Assembly (NCBI GenBank): GCA_013396635.1
Contig: WBMW01005913.1
Span: 63,785 to 127,784, forward strand
Source of the DNA: Penelope pileata
Taxonomy: Eukaryota > Chordata > Aves > Galliformes > Cracidae
DNA length: 64,000 nt
Direction of reading: 5' to 3'
Position numbers and translations under genes: made by a program. Shown one piece after another: positions 50,159 through 62,084 of this stretch. Within the stretch, counting starts at the first letter, position 1; every line of letters begins with the position of its first letter. A model generated the notes under the pieces. It was not told the origin of the DNA and did not search any database. It saw only the letters and a program-made list of their open reading frames with translations.

Positions 50159-52887
50159 GTAAGCCTAGCTACCAAGTTTTTTTTTGGATGCCTTTTTCAG
50201 TTTTTGAAGGTATGATGGACTGAATTCACCAGTTCCGGAAAAAGCTGTGAGGTTTCTGACCCGTTGAAGCAATAGATTGCAGCGAGGATCTGTGGTTTGG
50301 CGGCACTGTTACGCATGTGGAGTAGTGGCATTGCAATGACTTCTTTTTCGTTCAGAAATTTGGAATTGTGTTTTAATTTTGGAACTGCAAAATGGGACCG
50401 CATAACGTGCACTTGGTTGGCTGACGTATTTAAAGGGAAGGATTGTTTTGGTTTCACTTGACAGGGTTTCTCTTGCAAATACAAGAGGGGCTAAGACATT
50501 CTCAGCAGCTGCCTGAATCTCTGCAAACAGTCTAATGTTCGTTCCTTGCGATGTGAAAGAAGGCATTGTTCCTTTCTCTCTGCTGTTATTATTAATTTCT
50601 ATGTATGACACGTTTGCCTTGCTGAAGTGTTGGGGTTCTTTAATGCTTCCTGCAAAAGAATGAAGTTACATTATCTTTGTGCTGCAGCTTGCCACGATTG
50701 GATATTCTGAACTAAGTGTGCGGATCTCAGTTAGTTTGATGGAAACTGCAGGATTTCAGTGTTTCAGTTCTTGATTGTGTTTGTGGCAGGAAAATCAGAA
50801 GGCTGTATCGCATGTGTGTGCTGGCTGTTCCGTTCGCTGGCTTCAGGCTGTTACAGAGGTGGTTGATGCTCATTTTTGTGTTTGCTTCACAAGACTTTGG
50901 ATTGGGCCATTCATTAGTTTGTCTTTTTTTTTTTCCTTCATTTGTTTGGAGTCAAGTAAGTGTTTTTGTGGAGTTCACATCAGTAAGTTACTACTTGAAT
51001 GTTTCCCTTTTGCTCGTTTATCAGAATTCCTTCCTTGTGACTGTGAGATTTGAGAAGGTACACTGCTTTTCTCTGCTTCCCATCCCTCTTTGAACACTCA
51101 CAGTTAATGCAAAGTTCAAAATATGTTTGTATATGAGATAGGTGAAAGAAATAATATAAGGCAGCAAAACTTCCATGGGTAAACCTCCAATGTGAGATGA
51201 GACAGGCTAACAAGGCAGTAGTTGATGGGAAAGCAAGCGCAGAAAGGTGAAGTTTAACCTTGAGATACAATCTCTGCATTGTGGTTCTAGCACAGTAGTC
51301 CCTTCCTTCATCAGTCTCATTCTGAGATCGTGGAGAAGCTGTTTTGTGAGGTTCTGTAGCTCTGCTGGAGAAGTGGAAGGTAATTAGCTCCATACAGGCA
51401 TTGTAATGAAGAGGAAATGGCTACGAAGATCCTGTGCTGTGATGTTATTGACAGGTTAGGTTTGTTTGTTTATGTTTGGGTAGAAGTTGTCCCTGGGAAG
51501 AGTGTTATGTCAACAGTCGTGTCCTGCTAGGATACAAGAGATGCATTTGATTTTGAAGCTGGGGGAGTCTTTCTTCTGACAGAATACCTTTAATTCTTTA
51601 ACAGCATCTCCTTAATATGGATTTTGATGATACTGCCTATTAAATGTCGGTGTGGGAGCATAACGGTTTCCTTGTTAAATTGTGTTTATTACTGAAAAGC
51701 ATTGTGTTTTGCTAGTTGTATGGTAGTCATCTGTGGACATGAGTTCAGAAGCTCTGTCTTGTTTAAGGTCTTACAAGTCACTTACACAGCCAGGTGCCTC
51801 CTGCAGAATTCTGAAACTATTTATGTAGGGGAATTAAACTTTTTCAGTAATAGCTGCAAATTCTGATTTCTCCTTGAAGTGTAGGAGGCAAGGTCACTTC
51901 TTGGAGTATTCTGGTTTTGGCTTTCATCTTTATTATTTCCAAATTTTATTTTGCTTTTCAGTGTAACAGGAGCATATTCTCTGAAAAGATGTGCTGACTT
52001 GCTTGCACACCTCTGAGATGTCTTTAGATAGGTGCTTGTTGTTTAACCAGTGAACTTAATGACAAATTTTGCTGCCTACGTAAGAAAGATCGACTCTTAG
52101 GCTCTTAGTGCCTGACCTGAAAAATGAAATTGCTATTTTGAGAATGCATATGATTGATTTAGTCTTTCAGTCTCCTTGTAAATGCTTAACTGTTTGTGAA
52201 AGCCCTGCAGCATAGTTTACCTCTCTGTAAAGACTACAGGTACCTGCTGTGCTGCAGGAGTTTAAGTAATTGTGGTGAAGGACGCGGGTTTCAAGCCCTC
52301 TGCTTGCTCATGGAGACCATCCTTTGAAGTGTGCTGCTGGTTAATAAGTTAAAGTCTGTGAAAGCGTTCATCTAGACATGTTGCTTCTCTGGAGAGTGAA
52401 GTTAGGCTGCCTGTGTTCAACAGATGCCCGTGAAAAGTGAAATACACTTTAGAATAAATCAGAAAAAGTCTTACACCCGTTAAACTGCACCACCTTTAGT
52501 TGGACTTCCCTCCACTACTAGTGCTGCCAGTCGCTGACCATTGCCGTTTGGTGGCAGTAGCTATTTAGGTGACAAAGGTGAGAAGTGGCAAAGCACTTAA
52601 GGCAGGGTGCTCAGGGACTGAGGCTGTAAGAACAGCCACCCATGGTCCACTGCTCCTGGAGCTCCAGCAGCAGGGTTTGCTCCCGAGGCAAATCCCAGAA
52701 GTCGCAGAGTCATCTTTCTTAACCCTCTTTGGCAGCGGGTGTGACACGTGCAAGTTTCACACCCTTATGCGATGTGTTACTTAATGATCTCACAACCAAA
52801 ATGCCATCAGCCGTGAGATCACAGCACATGCTGCCTCCTTGCTGTAGGGGTCACAGGCAGCTCCACCGCACAGTAGTGTGCGTGTGT

Positions 52888-52932
52888 GGGGGGGGATCCC
52901 TCTTCCCCTATGGGGTGGGGTAGGGGGATGGG
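52888..52932 (+). other. G-quadruplex-like motif
   Basis: A run of 8 G at 52888-52895 is followed, after about 16 bases, by GGGGTGGGGTAGGGGGATGG, which extends one further G. That is four G runs of at least three within 21 bases (52912-52932), with loops of one to two bases. This fits the usual intramolecular quadruplex pattern on the plus (probable transcript) strand. Confidence 0.7.
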
Positions 52933-53520
52933 AATCCAGTGGTTTCCTTTTTGTAGCAAGTTTCATTGATCTGTCGGAAACATGCAGCTGAGGATGTGGC
53001 AGCTCAAGATGTCTGAGAAGACAGGCTTGTCTCTGCAGGGTAGGTGAGGTGGTAAGGGGTGAGTTGGTGTCACCGAGCGTAGACTTCAAGTTGCTTACCA
53101 GCTATGTAAGTGTATGTGTATATATATGTATGTAGTATGTCCTAAAATTGATTAGCTGAGCTTAAAAATTGAGTGTTCCGGCTACAAGACTGTGTGGTAC
53201 AATGAATGGCCTTTGCTATCATCCTGCGCAGGTCCTGTAACGATGTGAAATGATGCTAATGATGCTCTGTGTTTGAATGGTGGTGAACAGGAGTTACTTA
53301 CATCCCTTCTAAACAGTGCCGTTTTCCCCCTCCCTCCAGGCAATTTGCTCTTATGAAACTTGTATTGGCTCTTTTAATATATACAAAGCATAAATGTCTT
53401 AACTGCTCAGCTACAAAAGAAGGGATAGACCTTGGAATTGTAGTGATGTAAGAATGTACGATATGGTTGTTCTTAAGGGCTAGCAGTAGTTCTAACCTCT
53501 TGTGTGTGAAACATTTACTG

Positions 53521-53551
53521 AAATATCAGTAAATATCAGTAAAATATCAGT
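53521..53551. repeat. Three copies of AAATATCAGT
   Basis: The ten-base word AAATATCAGT occurs at 53521, 53531 and 53542, the last after one extra A. It is a very short minisatellite-like expansion. Confidence 0.85.
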
Positions 53552-53981
53552 TCCATAATGATACATGGTGGTGAGGATAGTTGAGAACTTCCTGTGAGTT
53601 GAGGCTGTAGCAGGAGATGGTCATTTGCCCTTGTTGGAAGCAAAGCCTGTTTGCTGTGAGTAGGTCAGTGAAGGAAAAGGGGAGCAGTACTATAAATGTG
53701 TCCTACAGCTGTCCTTGCATATTCTTTGGAAGCTTGTTTTTATCATATAACTTGCCTGTGGCTTAAGAGTAGAGCAGTTAAACTAATTCAATTCCCGTGT
53801 TAGTTGCTATTTGGCTGAAAAAGTGCTGACTTGCTTGTAGTTGTCAGTTGTTTGTCAGATGCCCAAATGCATCCTGAAATTGTATGCTGACAGTAAGAGT
53901 CTCATTGTGGTTGTGGTTAGCTTTAAAATACATCCAGTGCGTTTGCTGCGTGATTCAAAAAGTGGCTTTCTGTTTGCCTTC

Positions 53982-54660
53982 CGTGGTGGGCTCACCTTGC
54001 CTGGCTGCCCCTCAGCAGGACTGGGGAGAAAATGAGATGGCAGAACTGGCAGGTTGGGATCTGAGCGAAGACATCACTCAGCAGTCACCATCATGGGCAA
54101 AACTGACTCTGTGTGGGGGGAAATTGGCCACGAATTAAGTCCATTTGTGTAGCGAGAAACAAACCAACACACACATCACAAAAAGACCCCCCATATTCTC
54201 CCGCCCCCATTCCCTCTCCTTGGCCCAGCTTCTGTTCTGACAACGTATCCTGGTTGGGACAGGGGTTGCAGCCATTCCATTGTGGTTGATCTGTCTGCTC
54301 CTTCCTCCTGGTGGGTCCCTCCCGTGGGCTGCCGTCCCCCAGGAAGCCTGCTGTGGCCTGGTCCTCGCGGAGCTGCAGGGTGGGCACCTGCTCTGCTGTG
54401 GCCTCCGGGGGCTGCAGGGGAGCCCTGCTTCTCCTTCACTGACCTGAATGTCTGAAGGGATGTTTCTCTCACTTCTTTTCCTCACTCCCAGGCTGTACTT
54501 TACTGTACTTCCCAGAGATGCCACTGGCTGGCTGCTGTGCCCTGCCACTGGAGCCAGCTGGCACCAGCTGTGTGTGGCATGGGGCAGCCCCAGCCTCTCC
54601 TCACAGATGCCATCCCTTGCAGCCATCTCTGCCAGCACCCTCACACCCACACCTGGTACA
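53982..54660 (-). mobile_element. Diverged avian endogenous retrovirus LTR-type fragment
   Basis: The plus strand follows, with many substitutions and deletions, the reverse complement of an LTR-type sequence that is repeated many times in bird genomes. Recognisable landmarks in order are a left end like GGTGGGCTCACCTTGCCTGG, then CATCACTCAGCAGTCACC and GGGCAAAACTGACTC, then several degenerate units of the type 'tgctcc..cgtgggctgc', then GGCTGCAGGGGAGCCCTGCT. After that come CACTGACCTGAATGTCTG, GGATGTTTCTCTCAC, and GGAGCCAGCTGGCACCAGC with ATGGGGCAGC. The assignment rests on memory of the repeat, so the exact family (ERVL-like or other) is not certain. It has no intact coding region, and the long open frames on both strands here (171 and 155 residues) come from its GC-rich composition. 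Confidence 0.72.
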
Positions 54661-57271
54661 ACTTGTGGAGAAGAAAGTTTGAGTGTTTTCTTTCGCTGGG
54701 CCTGGAATAATGTTGCATGTAGCCCTGAAGTTTGTTCCTGCCAGTGCTACGGGAGGGTGTTGGAAGGGATGCAGAGGTCTACTGAGATCTCCCAAGTGGG
54801 AGTTTCTTGCTGTCTGGGGCTGGTTGAGGAGGTGCAGAATGATTCATGGAGGACTGCAAACCAGCTGCAAGGGCCTGGAGGTGGATGGCTAGAGAAGAGA
54901 AGTAGTAACAGGTAGTAACTTGTGTAAGTAAGTTCACAAGTATGCCTGGGTTTTTACTAGTCCTGACCCTTCCCTCCTTCACCCTGAAACTGCTGACTCC
55001 TGTGTAATTGCCGATGAGATGCTTGTTTTCCTCAGGCATCTGGCTTTGTCGCCTGGGCTGGAGCATCCTATTGATTGCCCAGCTGTGCTCCAGTGACCTA
55101 TTTCTCCACAGGCAGCCATGCTGTAAGTGGCACTGTGTCCTTCTGTTCTGATTCCCCAGTGACCTTGGCTGTTTTTGAGAATCAAATGGCCACTGCAAAA
55201 GGAAACAGTAACACAAATAGGAGGATTGTTGAGAATTTCTTTTTGTTGGCTTTCAAGGCATTATAGTCCCTGAAATTTGGAAGATGTGACAGAATTGCCT
55301 GATGCATGGTGTATGCGTGTGAATTGCAGGGCATGATTTCCTTTTACAGCTGAAATGATCTAATGATAGTTCTACCCTTCTGGGTACCTCTGCTCACACA
55401 TCCTTACTGCTTTCAAGGGGCCTGCTCTGGTAGCTGTTCAGCCTTACGGCAGGCTAATCTGGGGACCAAGGAGAATACTAATGGCAAATAAATGATTTAT
55501 TGGGGATTTACAGTTGCCTGACCCCTGTGTGGGCTGTTGCAGCAGAAAGTCTGTGTTGGTGTCAGGCGAGTGCAGAGTGCCTGGCGTCAGATAGGCTTGC
55601 TGTGAAGTCAGCTCACAGGTAGTGGAGATATCTCCTGGCACAACCTTGCTTCTCCGGCGCAGCGCTGCTGATGGCATCAGGAAGTATATACATAATCCCC
55701 AGACTTGCTGTGAAGGGCAAGGAAGATTAAGAGAGGATCTGGAAAGTGACATTAATTCTACTGGATGTTGTAGCTTCTGCCTATTAGTGGACTTACATTC
55801 AGGTTAAAACTGGTCCGGAGTAACGGACAGTGACTGAAGGGGTGGTAGGAGACTATCTCTGCCTTCCTCAGGAAGGACAGTGCAAGTAGTGTCAAGGAGA
55901 AGTCACGCTGCCTCTTTAGGTGTTAAAACACCAGAAACAAGCTTACAGCAAATGATGCTGTTCAAGCTTTCAGCTTCCTAATATGTTAAGAGACTTATGG
56001 TGTCAGGCAAAAAACATTCCTGAATCGTCCTGGAGGGAGATCTGAGATTCCTTATAAGGTATCTGTATGTTTTTTATGTCTGCTTTATTCCTTTTGTAAC
56101 ATAGTTTCCAGATGGTGTAGAGAGCTGCAACTTTTTCAAAGGTTTAGAATAAAAAAAGGCTTTTTCTGTCTGTGTTTCTTTAAAAGATTGTGTATTTTCT
56201 CCTGCATACTCTACAGCAGTTATTTTTGTGTTCATAATTTGGAACTTTTGGAAACATTTTTATATTTGAGAGTTAATGCGTGTAAAAATGCTTTGTATAA
56301 AAGTTCAGTGACTTGTACTGATCAAAGGCTGGAAGTGGGAGTCTAGTGTCCTAGCTGGGAACGCTTAAGTAATGATATTGTCATTGCCTTTTAAACTTCA
56401 TCAATTTTGCTAACGACTGTGGAGAACACAGCTAACAGTTGTGATCTTATCTCTTATTTGCTTCATTATCCTGAATACCAAATTGATTGACCAGGGTCTC
56501 TTATGTGATTGGTAATTACTGTAATGAAAGGTTTCACATCAAAAGTGATTGTAGTTGTGAAGAAGTTATGAGCACTGAAATGACTGGTTTTTGGCTGGAA
56601 GTGTTCTATGTACAGTTTGTCATACAGCATCTGAAGGGTTTTATTTTATTTTTCCTGTTCTAAACTACTGTGTTTTCTTAAATTTCAGAGTATTCTTCTT
56701 TGCTTGTTTTGAATAGGGATGAAAGAGTTTTTTTTTTTTTAAACAGAAACTAAACTTGGGGAAAAATTATACCTTGTGTCGTAAGCCTTGGGAGTTAATA
56801 AAGAAAATCCCCTAATGACTTAGATGAAGCCAGAATTTCGCCCTTTAAACATAAATGTAGAAACTCCCTCATGTTGTGCAGGCTTCTATAAGATGTACTA
56901 AAAATACAGCCTGAAGGCTCTGTTTGTCTCTGGTGCCTTCGCATTAAAGTAGATTTTACTGTATGGTGCACATTAGACTTCTTTGAAGAAAGATGGAAAA
57001 ATGCTATCATTGCTATGTATTAGCAAACTTTTTTTTAAAACAATTTTTTTGGTCTCTGTCTTTATCATTTATTTTAGTGCCAAGGATATCTTTAGATCTG
57101 ATTACAAGGAAAAGAGAAACTATGTTCCTTTTTGGAAAAAAATGAAACTGCTACACTGCTTTATTTGATCCATTCTGCAAAGTGTGGGAACTGTGTGAAA
57201 CCATCTTTTTTTTGTTTTTTTCCTTTTTACCCACTGTAGCATCTGTGGTTACTTCTCTTTTCCCTATGCAG

Positions 57272-57429
57272 AGAGGAGCTGAAACTAGCATTTTAAACAG
57301 AGTAATGACAGAGGACAAAGGTGATTTTGGAAGAAGAGCGTTGGAACGGCAAAGAATTCAGAGAAAAGCTTACCTGGCTGAGGTTTTGAGTACCAATATG
57401 GCTAAACCCAAAGAGAGGCTTAAACATAG
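57272..57429 (+). CDS. Candidate internal coding exon of an unidentified gene
   Basis: A 158-base segment is open in one frame and bounded by plausible splice sites. On the left a pyrimidine-rich tract ends in CCCTATGCAG, with an alternative acceptor at CCCACTGTAG (57239) in the same frame. On the right is the donor ATAG|GTGATA. The translation is rich in charged residues, with the parts EDKGDFGRRALERQRIQRK and AYLAEVLSTNMAKPKERLKH, and looks like a basic helical segment. It starts at a codon boundary and ends with two bases of a codon. Without splicing the frame meets TGA right after the donor, which is what an exon end would give. ATG codons at 57266 and 57303 could serve as starts. I do not recognise the protein. 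A chance open frame is the main alternative. Confidence 0.3.
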
Positions 57430-58952
57430 GTGATAAAGGATTTAGGAAAAGGACTTAGCTTCTCACCTGCGGTGCGCAGCCTTCTAACAGACTCGGAACT
57501 GGCTGGGTGTCCTGAGGGCTTGCTGTTCTAAGTTTATTTTAACTTTAAGCATAACAATGTGTTTATTCTCCTAGACATTCCTCTCTTCATGTTGTGATAA
57601 ACCTACTATATCTAAAAGGTGGGCTTCTCATCTGCATGTGCCACATGGAAGTAGATGGAAGCTGAGAACGTCATTTTGTGTTTCTGTGGGGTGAATAGTG
57701 CATTGAGTCCAAAGACAAAGAGGCAAGCCAGCGTAGGAGGCATGAGGTAATACATGTGGTCGGTGTGCCAAACTTGAAATAAGAAACATCTGCAGCTTGT
57801 GGAAATTCTGCTTTATGCAAATGGGCTCGCTCTGGAAGAGGAAAACTCACAGGAGAGCTATCAATAGTTGGACGGAATTCCTGGTCTTGCCCCTGTCAGT
57901 GATGAAATGGAAGCAAACTTCTTACTCTTTTGACAGCAGTAGGGATCTAACAACTGGGTTGGTATTAAATAAATGCAGACAGATGCTGTTTGTATAAAAG
58001 TTAGAAAGTGTGTTACGAATCGAGTCCTTGTTCTACGTACTCACTAGACTAGAAATCAGAGAGGCTGAGTATTACTACACACGGCGTCAATGTAAGGATT
58101 TTGCTTCCTTTTTAGCTAGCAAAGTACTGTGTTGAGCATGGCTTTCTGCTGGCTGAACAGATTTTGTCCTGCAGAGTGAAGCCTGCAGAAATTTATGCCT
58201 ATCTTGCTCCACTTCAGAGCCTCCCTTAATGTGCAGTTTGGCAGTAGGGTTGTTTGGCCAGGCACTTTGGGCTGGTGATGAGCTAGTGGCTGTTGGGCAT
58301 TAAAGTGTTCCTGTACTTTGCCACTCTCTGCTTGGCACTGCGATTGTCTGATCCCTTCTGAGACAGCTTCAGAGATCAAATTAGAAGAGAACCTTATTTG
58401 TGAGGACAGATTTCTTTCTGAACTGCTTTGTGAGATCTGCAGTGGGAGGGCTCTTGCTGGGGAAGCAACAGTGACTACGTGGCTGGGAAGGGTGACCAGC
58501 CTGTGTGTGGCAGCTAACTGATAGATCCAATTAGAGCTAATGTCAGGCAGCATTCTCCAACTCCAAACTCATTGTTAGTGGAATAAGCTAGCCAGCTGGT
58601 CGTCTTGGTGCAGAGGGAGAGAGAGGTGGGCATGAAACTCTTGCTTTCTGTTCTGTGTGGCTTGATGACAAGTGAGATATCTGGTTGTGTCTTTAACTAC
58701 AATGGCAGGGTTTTGTGAAGCTCATCTGTCAAATTGTCTAATTTTATTCTTTTAAGTTCCTATTCTTCTAGATTGCATGCTTTCTGGAATAAGAGACCTT
58801 ATAATTTGTTGACTTTGTATTGTGCAGTGCCATACACATTTATGAAGTCAAATATTTGTAGCTTGTGAAAGTTCAGAGATACTGTTATGCATGGAAGACA
58901 GTTGTCATAGCTGTAATTATGAAGAGTGATTATACATCTACCCACTTCTATT

Positions 58953-58980
58953 TAAAAAAAAAAAAAACAAAAAAAAACAA
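58953..58980 (+). repeat. A-rich tract with C interruptions
   Basis: A run of about 14 A, a C, about 8 A, another C and AA. It resembles a decayed poly-A but has no recognisable retrotransposed body upstream. Confidence 0.8.
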
Positions 58981-61439
58981 CTTTACTGAGGATTCCATTT
59001 TCAAAATAAACCAGAAATTTGCTGTCACAATCAACTTGAAATATAGGAAATTACTGTGTGAGCGTATACTCCTTAAAATTGGGCTTTCCTCCTCTACTTT
59101 CCTCCACTGCTGTTTTATCATGTTTTTATTCCTCTCCAGTAAATGAATTCTTCTATGGGTGGGCCTTTGTGTGCTGGGTAGGATGTTACCAGGCTGTACA
59201 TGTAAAAATGCAAGTAAAAAAGCCTCTCTTTCAATATTACTCTGCTTAAACTCATGCATTCTCATCTCTTGTAAATATACAAAGGGAAGCGGGAACATTT
59301 TTCTTCATGTTCATGGTTATTCTGTTCAGTTTCTACTGAAGAAGTAGAAACTCCATTAAATAGCTTGCAGGCTCTGTCAAGAAAGCACTCCAGTGAGAGA
59401 TGAGTCCTCGGGATATTTCAGTTATCTGATGCTGTAAAGTGCTGTGGAGAAACTGAAATGTATAGATTCAGTAAAGGCTGTCACTTTATCCCACTTCCCT
59501 CTGCTTGTTCGTGCGCTGAGATGGAGCCGCACCAGCCGCCTACTCAGCTGCATTTGTGGGAGAGGAGGGGCTGGGACCTGCTGGTACTTTGGTTCCTGCT
59601 GGCAAGCAGAGCTGTGAGCTTCCACCACCTCCAGGGTGTTGTGAAGAGGGGCCTGACCCTGTCTGGCCATTTTCCTGAAAACATTAGTTTTCAGGAGTGC
59701 TTTCTTTCCAGACCACTGCTTAAACACAGGATTGTAGAAGAGAAGAGGCTGTGTTGTGGACCTGGAACTTGTTTTGGACATTGATATTAGTAAAAATTGT
59801 AGCTTATTTTGCAGTGCGTGTCCCATTTTATGTTGTTATTTTTGAGAATATTGTATGCAAAACACACACTGAAATGAGGTTTTCTTTTAATTTTTCAACA
59901 GTAATGATTTTGCAGCTACGATGAGTAAACATAAGCGCTTTCCAGCTGAAGTAATTTTTTGTGTTAAACTTATGTCTGCACCTTTTGTTCCTACAGGGCA
60001 GCAGACAGCTCACCAAGACTGAGCTCTTGACTGTCCATGAAAGACCTGCAGGCGGGTTGGGTTGTCATCATGGTGTGAAATCCTGTTGTACAGCCTGGTC
60101 ACATCCATGCTGACCAGAACAAGCGCTGATAGTTGTCAGGTTTTGATAGCCCTGTAGTATAACGTTCCCCCTCAAAATCCTTTGGCTGTTTAAACTTACA
60201 GTGGCCATCACTGGTGATTCGCTTCTGGTCACAGTCTGTGTCAGCGTCATGGTGTGGAATGGAAGAGTTGGCATCCTTCAGTAAGGATGTGTCTGCTGTG
60301 GAAGGCAATTAAATCTTCTGCCACTGCATTTTGTTCAGCATCTAGGTAGAATAAGTGTCATAGCCACCACTTAAAATAATCCCTTGTGCATTCAGGCATG
60401 TTAGAGGTATTTTAGCAACCAAATACAAAGATGGTGGTGCTGTTATTTTGTATGTGCTGATCATGTGGGATCTGTGCGTTCTGCTGAAATTAGGAGTGGT
60501 AATGATCCATAATTAACTGGCTGCCTTCCTGCCTGCAGTACTGACAGCATTCTGTAATACAAAGAAAAAGATGCACGTTTTTGTGGAGTGAAATTTCAGC
60601 AACTGCTGTCCTTCAGTAAGCGATCTGCTTCCTGTGCTTCTTGTACTTTGTTGTTCACTGATCTGTTTTAAATCCCTTGGCTGGAGAGACAGTGCCATGT
60701 CAGTAAATTTAACTGACCCAATTCAAGGGTGCAGTCAACTGCTTGTATATAAAAAGGAGCCTTGTTTATTTGTTTGGGATCTTGGCTGTACTTTATTCAT
60801 TGTGTTATTTGAAATTATGGCCAAATAGGATGCCACTTTTTGCTTTTCTCTCTCTCCTACTAAATTCTCTGGAAGGTAGATTTTCCTGCGGCATTAGGAA
60901 TCATAGTCAAATGGTGACGTGCAGTCTGGTGGCCCATGCATCCGTTAGAAATGTTGGCTTGCTTCTCTTGCCCCGCTGTGTGTTTTGGGCAGATGGATGC
61001 TAGCTGGTGATTGGCAGGTTTGCCACCACAGCAGCAGGGTGAGGCAGGTGTGCTGCTGAGCAGCAAGAGCAGTGCTGTGTATCTTTCCCCTCTTACGCTT
61101 GGTTTGCTTAGTGTCAGCTGTTTGTGTGGAAGATCGTACATTACAGAGAGCTGTTGAAAAGGGAGATGGGAAGCAAATAGCGGGGTTCAGAGCGGTTGGT
61201 GGTTCCTGAGGACTCGGCGCTGAAAGTCTGTGTCAGGTAGTGAGACTAGGAAATTGTTTATTAAATAATGACTTGGGCTAATGGAATCTGTAAGGTCTTA
61301 TTTTCTGAGTTATGTTTTCTTATTGAAGCTTGCATAATTTCCGTAGTGATGGAGGGTCAGTCTGCTGCCTGGCACTTTGAATCGAGTACCCTTAACTTAC
61401 TCATGGGACTTCTAATGAGTTTTTCTACCATCTTGCTGC

Positions 61440-61456
61440 TTTTTTTTTTTTTTTTT
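61440..61456. repeat. Poly-T run (17 T) followed by CCCC
   Basis: This homopolymer run is followed by four C. It could act as the pyrimidine tract of an acceptor (the next AG is at about 61490), but no convincing exon follows. Confidence 0.75.
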
Positions 61457-62084
61457 CCCCATTCCTGGAACTGGGTTCCATTAGCTTTGAAAGGCTTTCT
61501 CATACAGACTGCATGCAACCAGACAGGCCCAATGAGTGCCAGAGCGAGGAGACCTGCTGCTGCCCTGGGCACGGTGCAGGGACACGAGTGCTTCCCTGGA
61601 GAGCCAGCTGGGCTCTGGCAGGCCTGAACTAATGAACCCATGCTGGGTTCATGCTGCTCTGTGTGTAGTTATGTGTGTGGAGCAGGCTTGAAGAGTTCAG
61701 GCTCTAGAGTCTGAAGAGCTGGCTCTGGAGTTGGGCTTTATGAGGTAATTTGGAAATGCTCTCCTGCCCCTGGGGGCAAGTGTGCCCCTAAAGTGGAGTG
61801 TTGCTTCCTTGCCTTTCCTTCTCGCTGGCCCATGCTGCAGCAGCACAGCTGGGGCTTGGTGTGACCTGAATCTGTGTGACCTATAGGTGTGAAGTTGAGA
61901 AGAAATTGTAACAGGATGTTTTGGGACACTTTCTATTTCCTCAAAATAGCTATAGAGATGGCAGTGGGGGTGACTGTCTACCCCCTACTGTGTTAACACT
62001 ATATAGTCTAGCTGTGCTGTACTGTACCATCTTCTGGGATATGTTGTAACATGGAAGATGCTCATGAGGTGTTAGGAGAATCTT

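Larger units (their letters stand above)
50159..53981 (+). other. Probable first intron (non-coding)
   Basis: No exon could be called with confidence. The plus strand looks rich in G and T. A strong acceptor-like site, a pyrimidine tract ending CCCTCCAG at 53339, is followed by only 17 codons before a stop. The segment also holds a G-quadruplex-like motif, a TA/TG-rich patch near 53105-53130 and a 10-base triple repeat at 53521-53551. Confidence 0.4.
54661..62084 (+). other. Probable intronic sequence with candidate exons
   Basis: Apart from the candidate exon at 57272-57429 and the block at 59997-60310 I saw no gene. The plus strand remains rich in G and T. Two blocks are open on both strands with coding-like composition (about 55444-55807 and 58116-58553) but lack paired splice sites. 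Homopolymer tracts occur at 58953-58980 and 61440-61456. Confidence 0.4.

Noticed and set aside
54135..54915. Long open frames on both strands (171 and 155 residues)
   Set aside because: They lie in or beside the GC-rich retroviral LTR fragment and change frame relative to no known protein.
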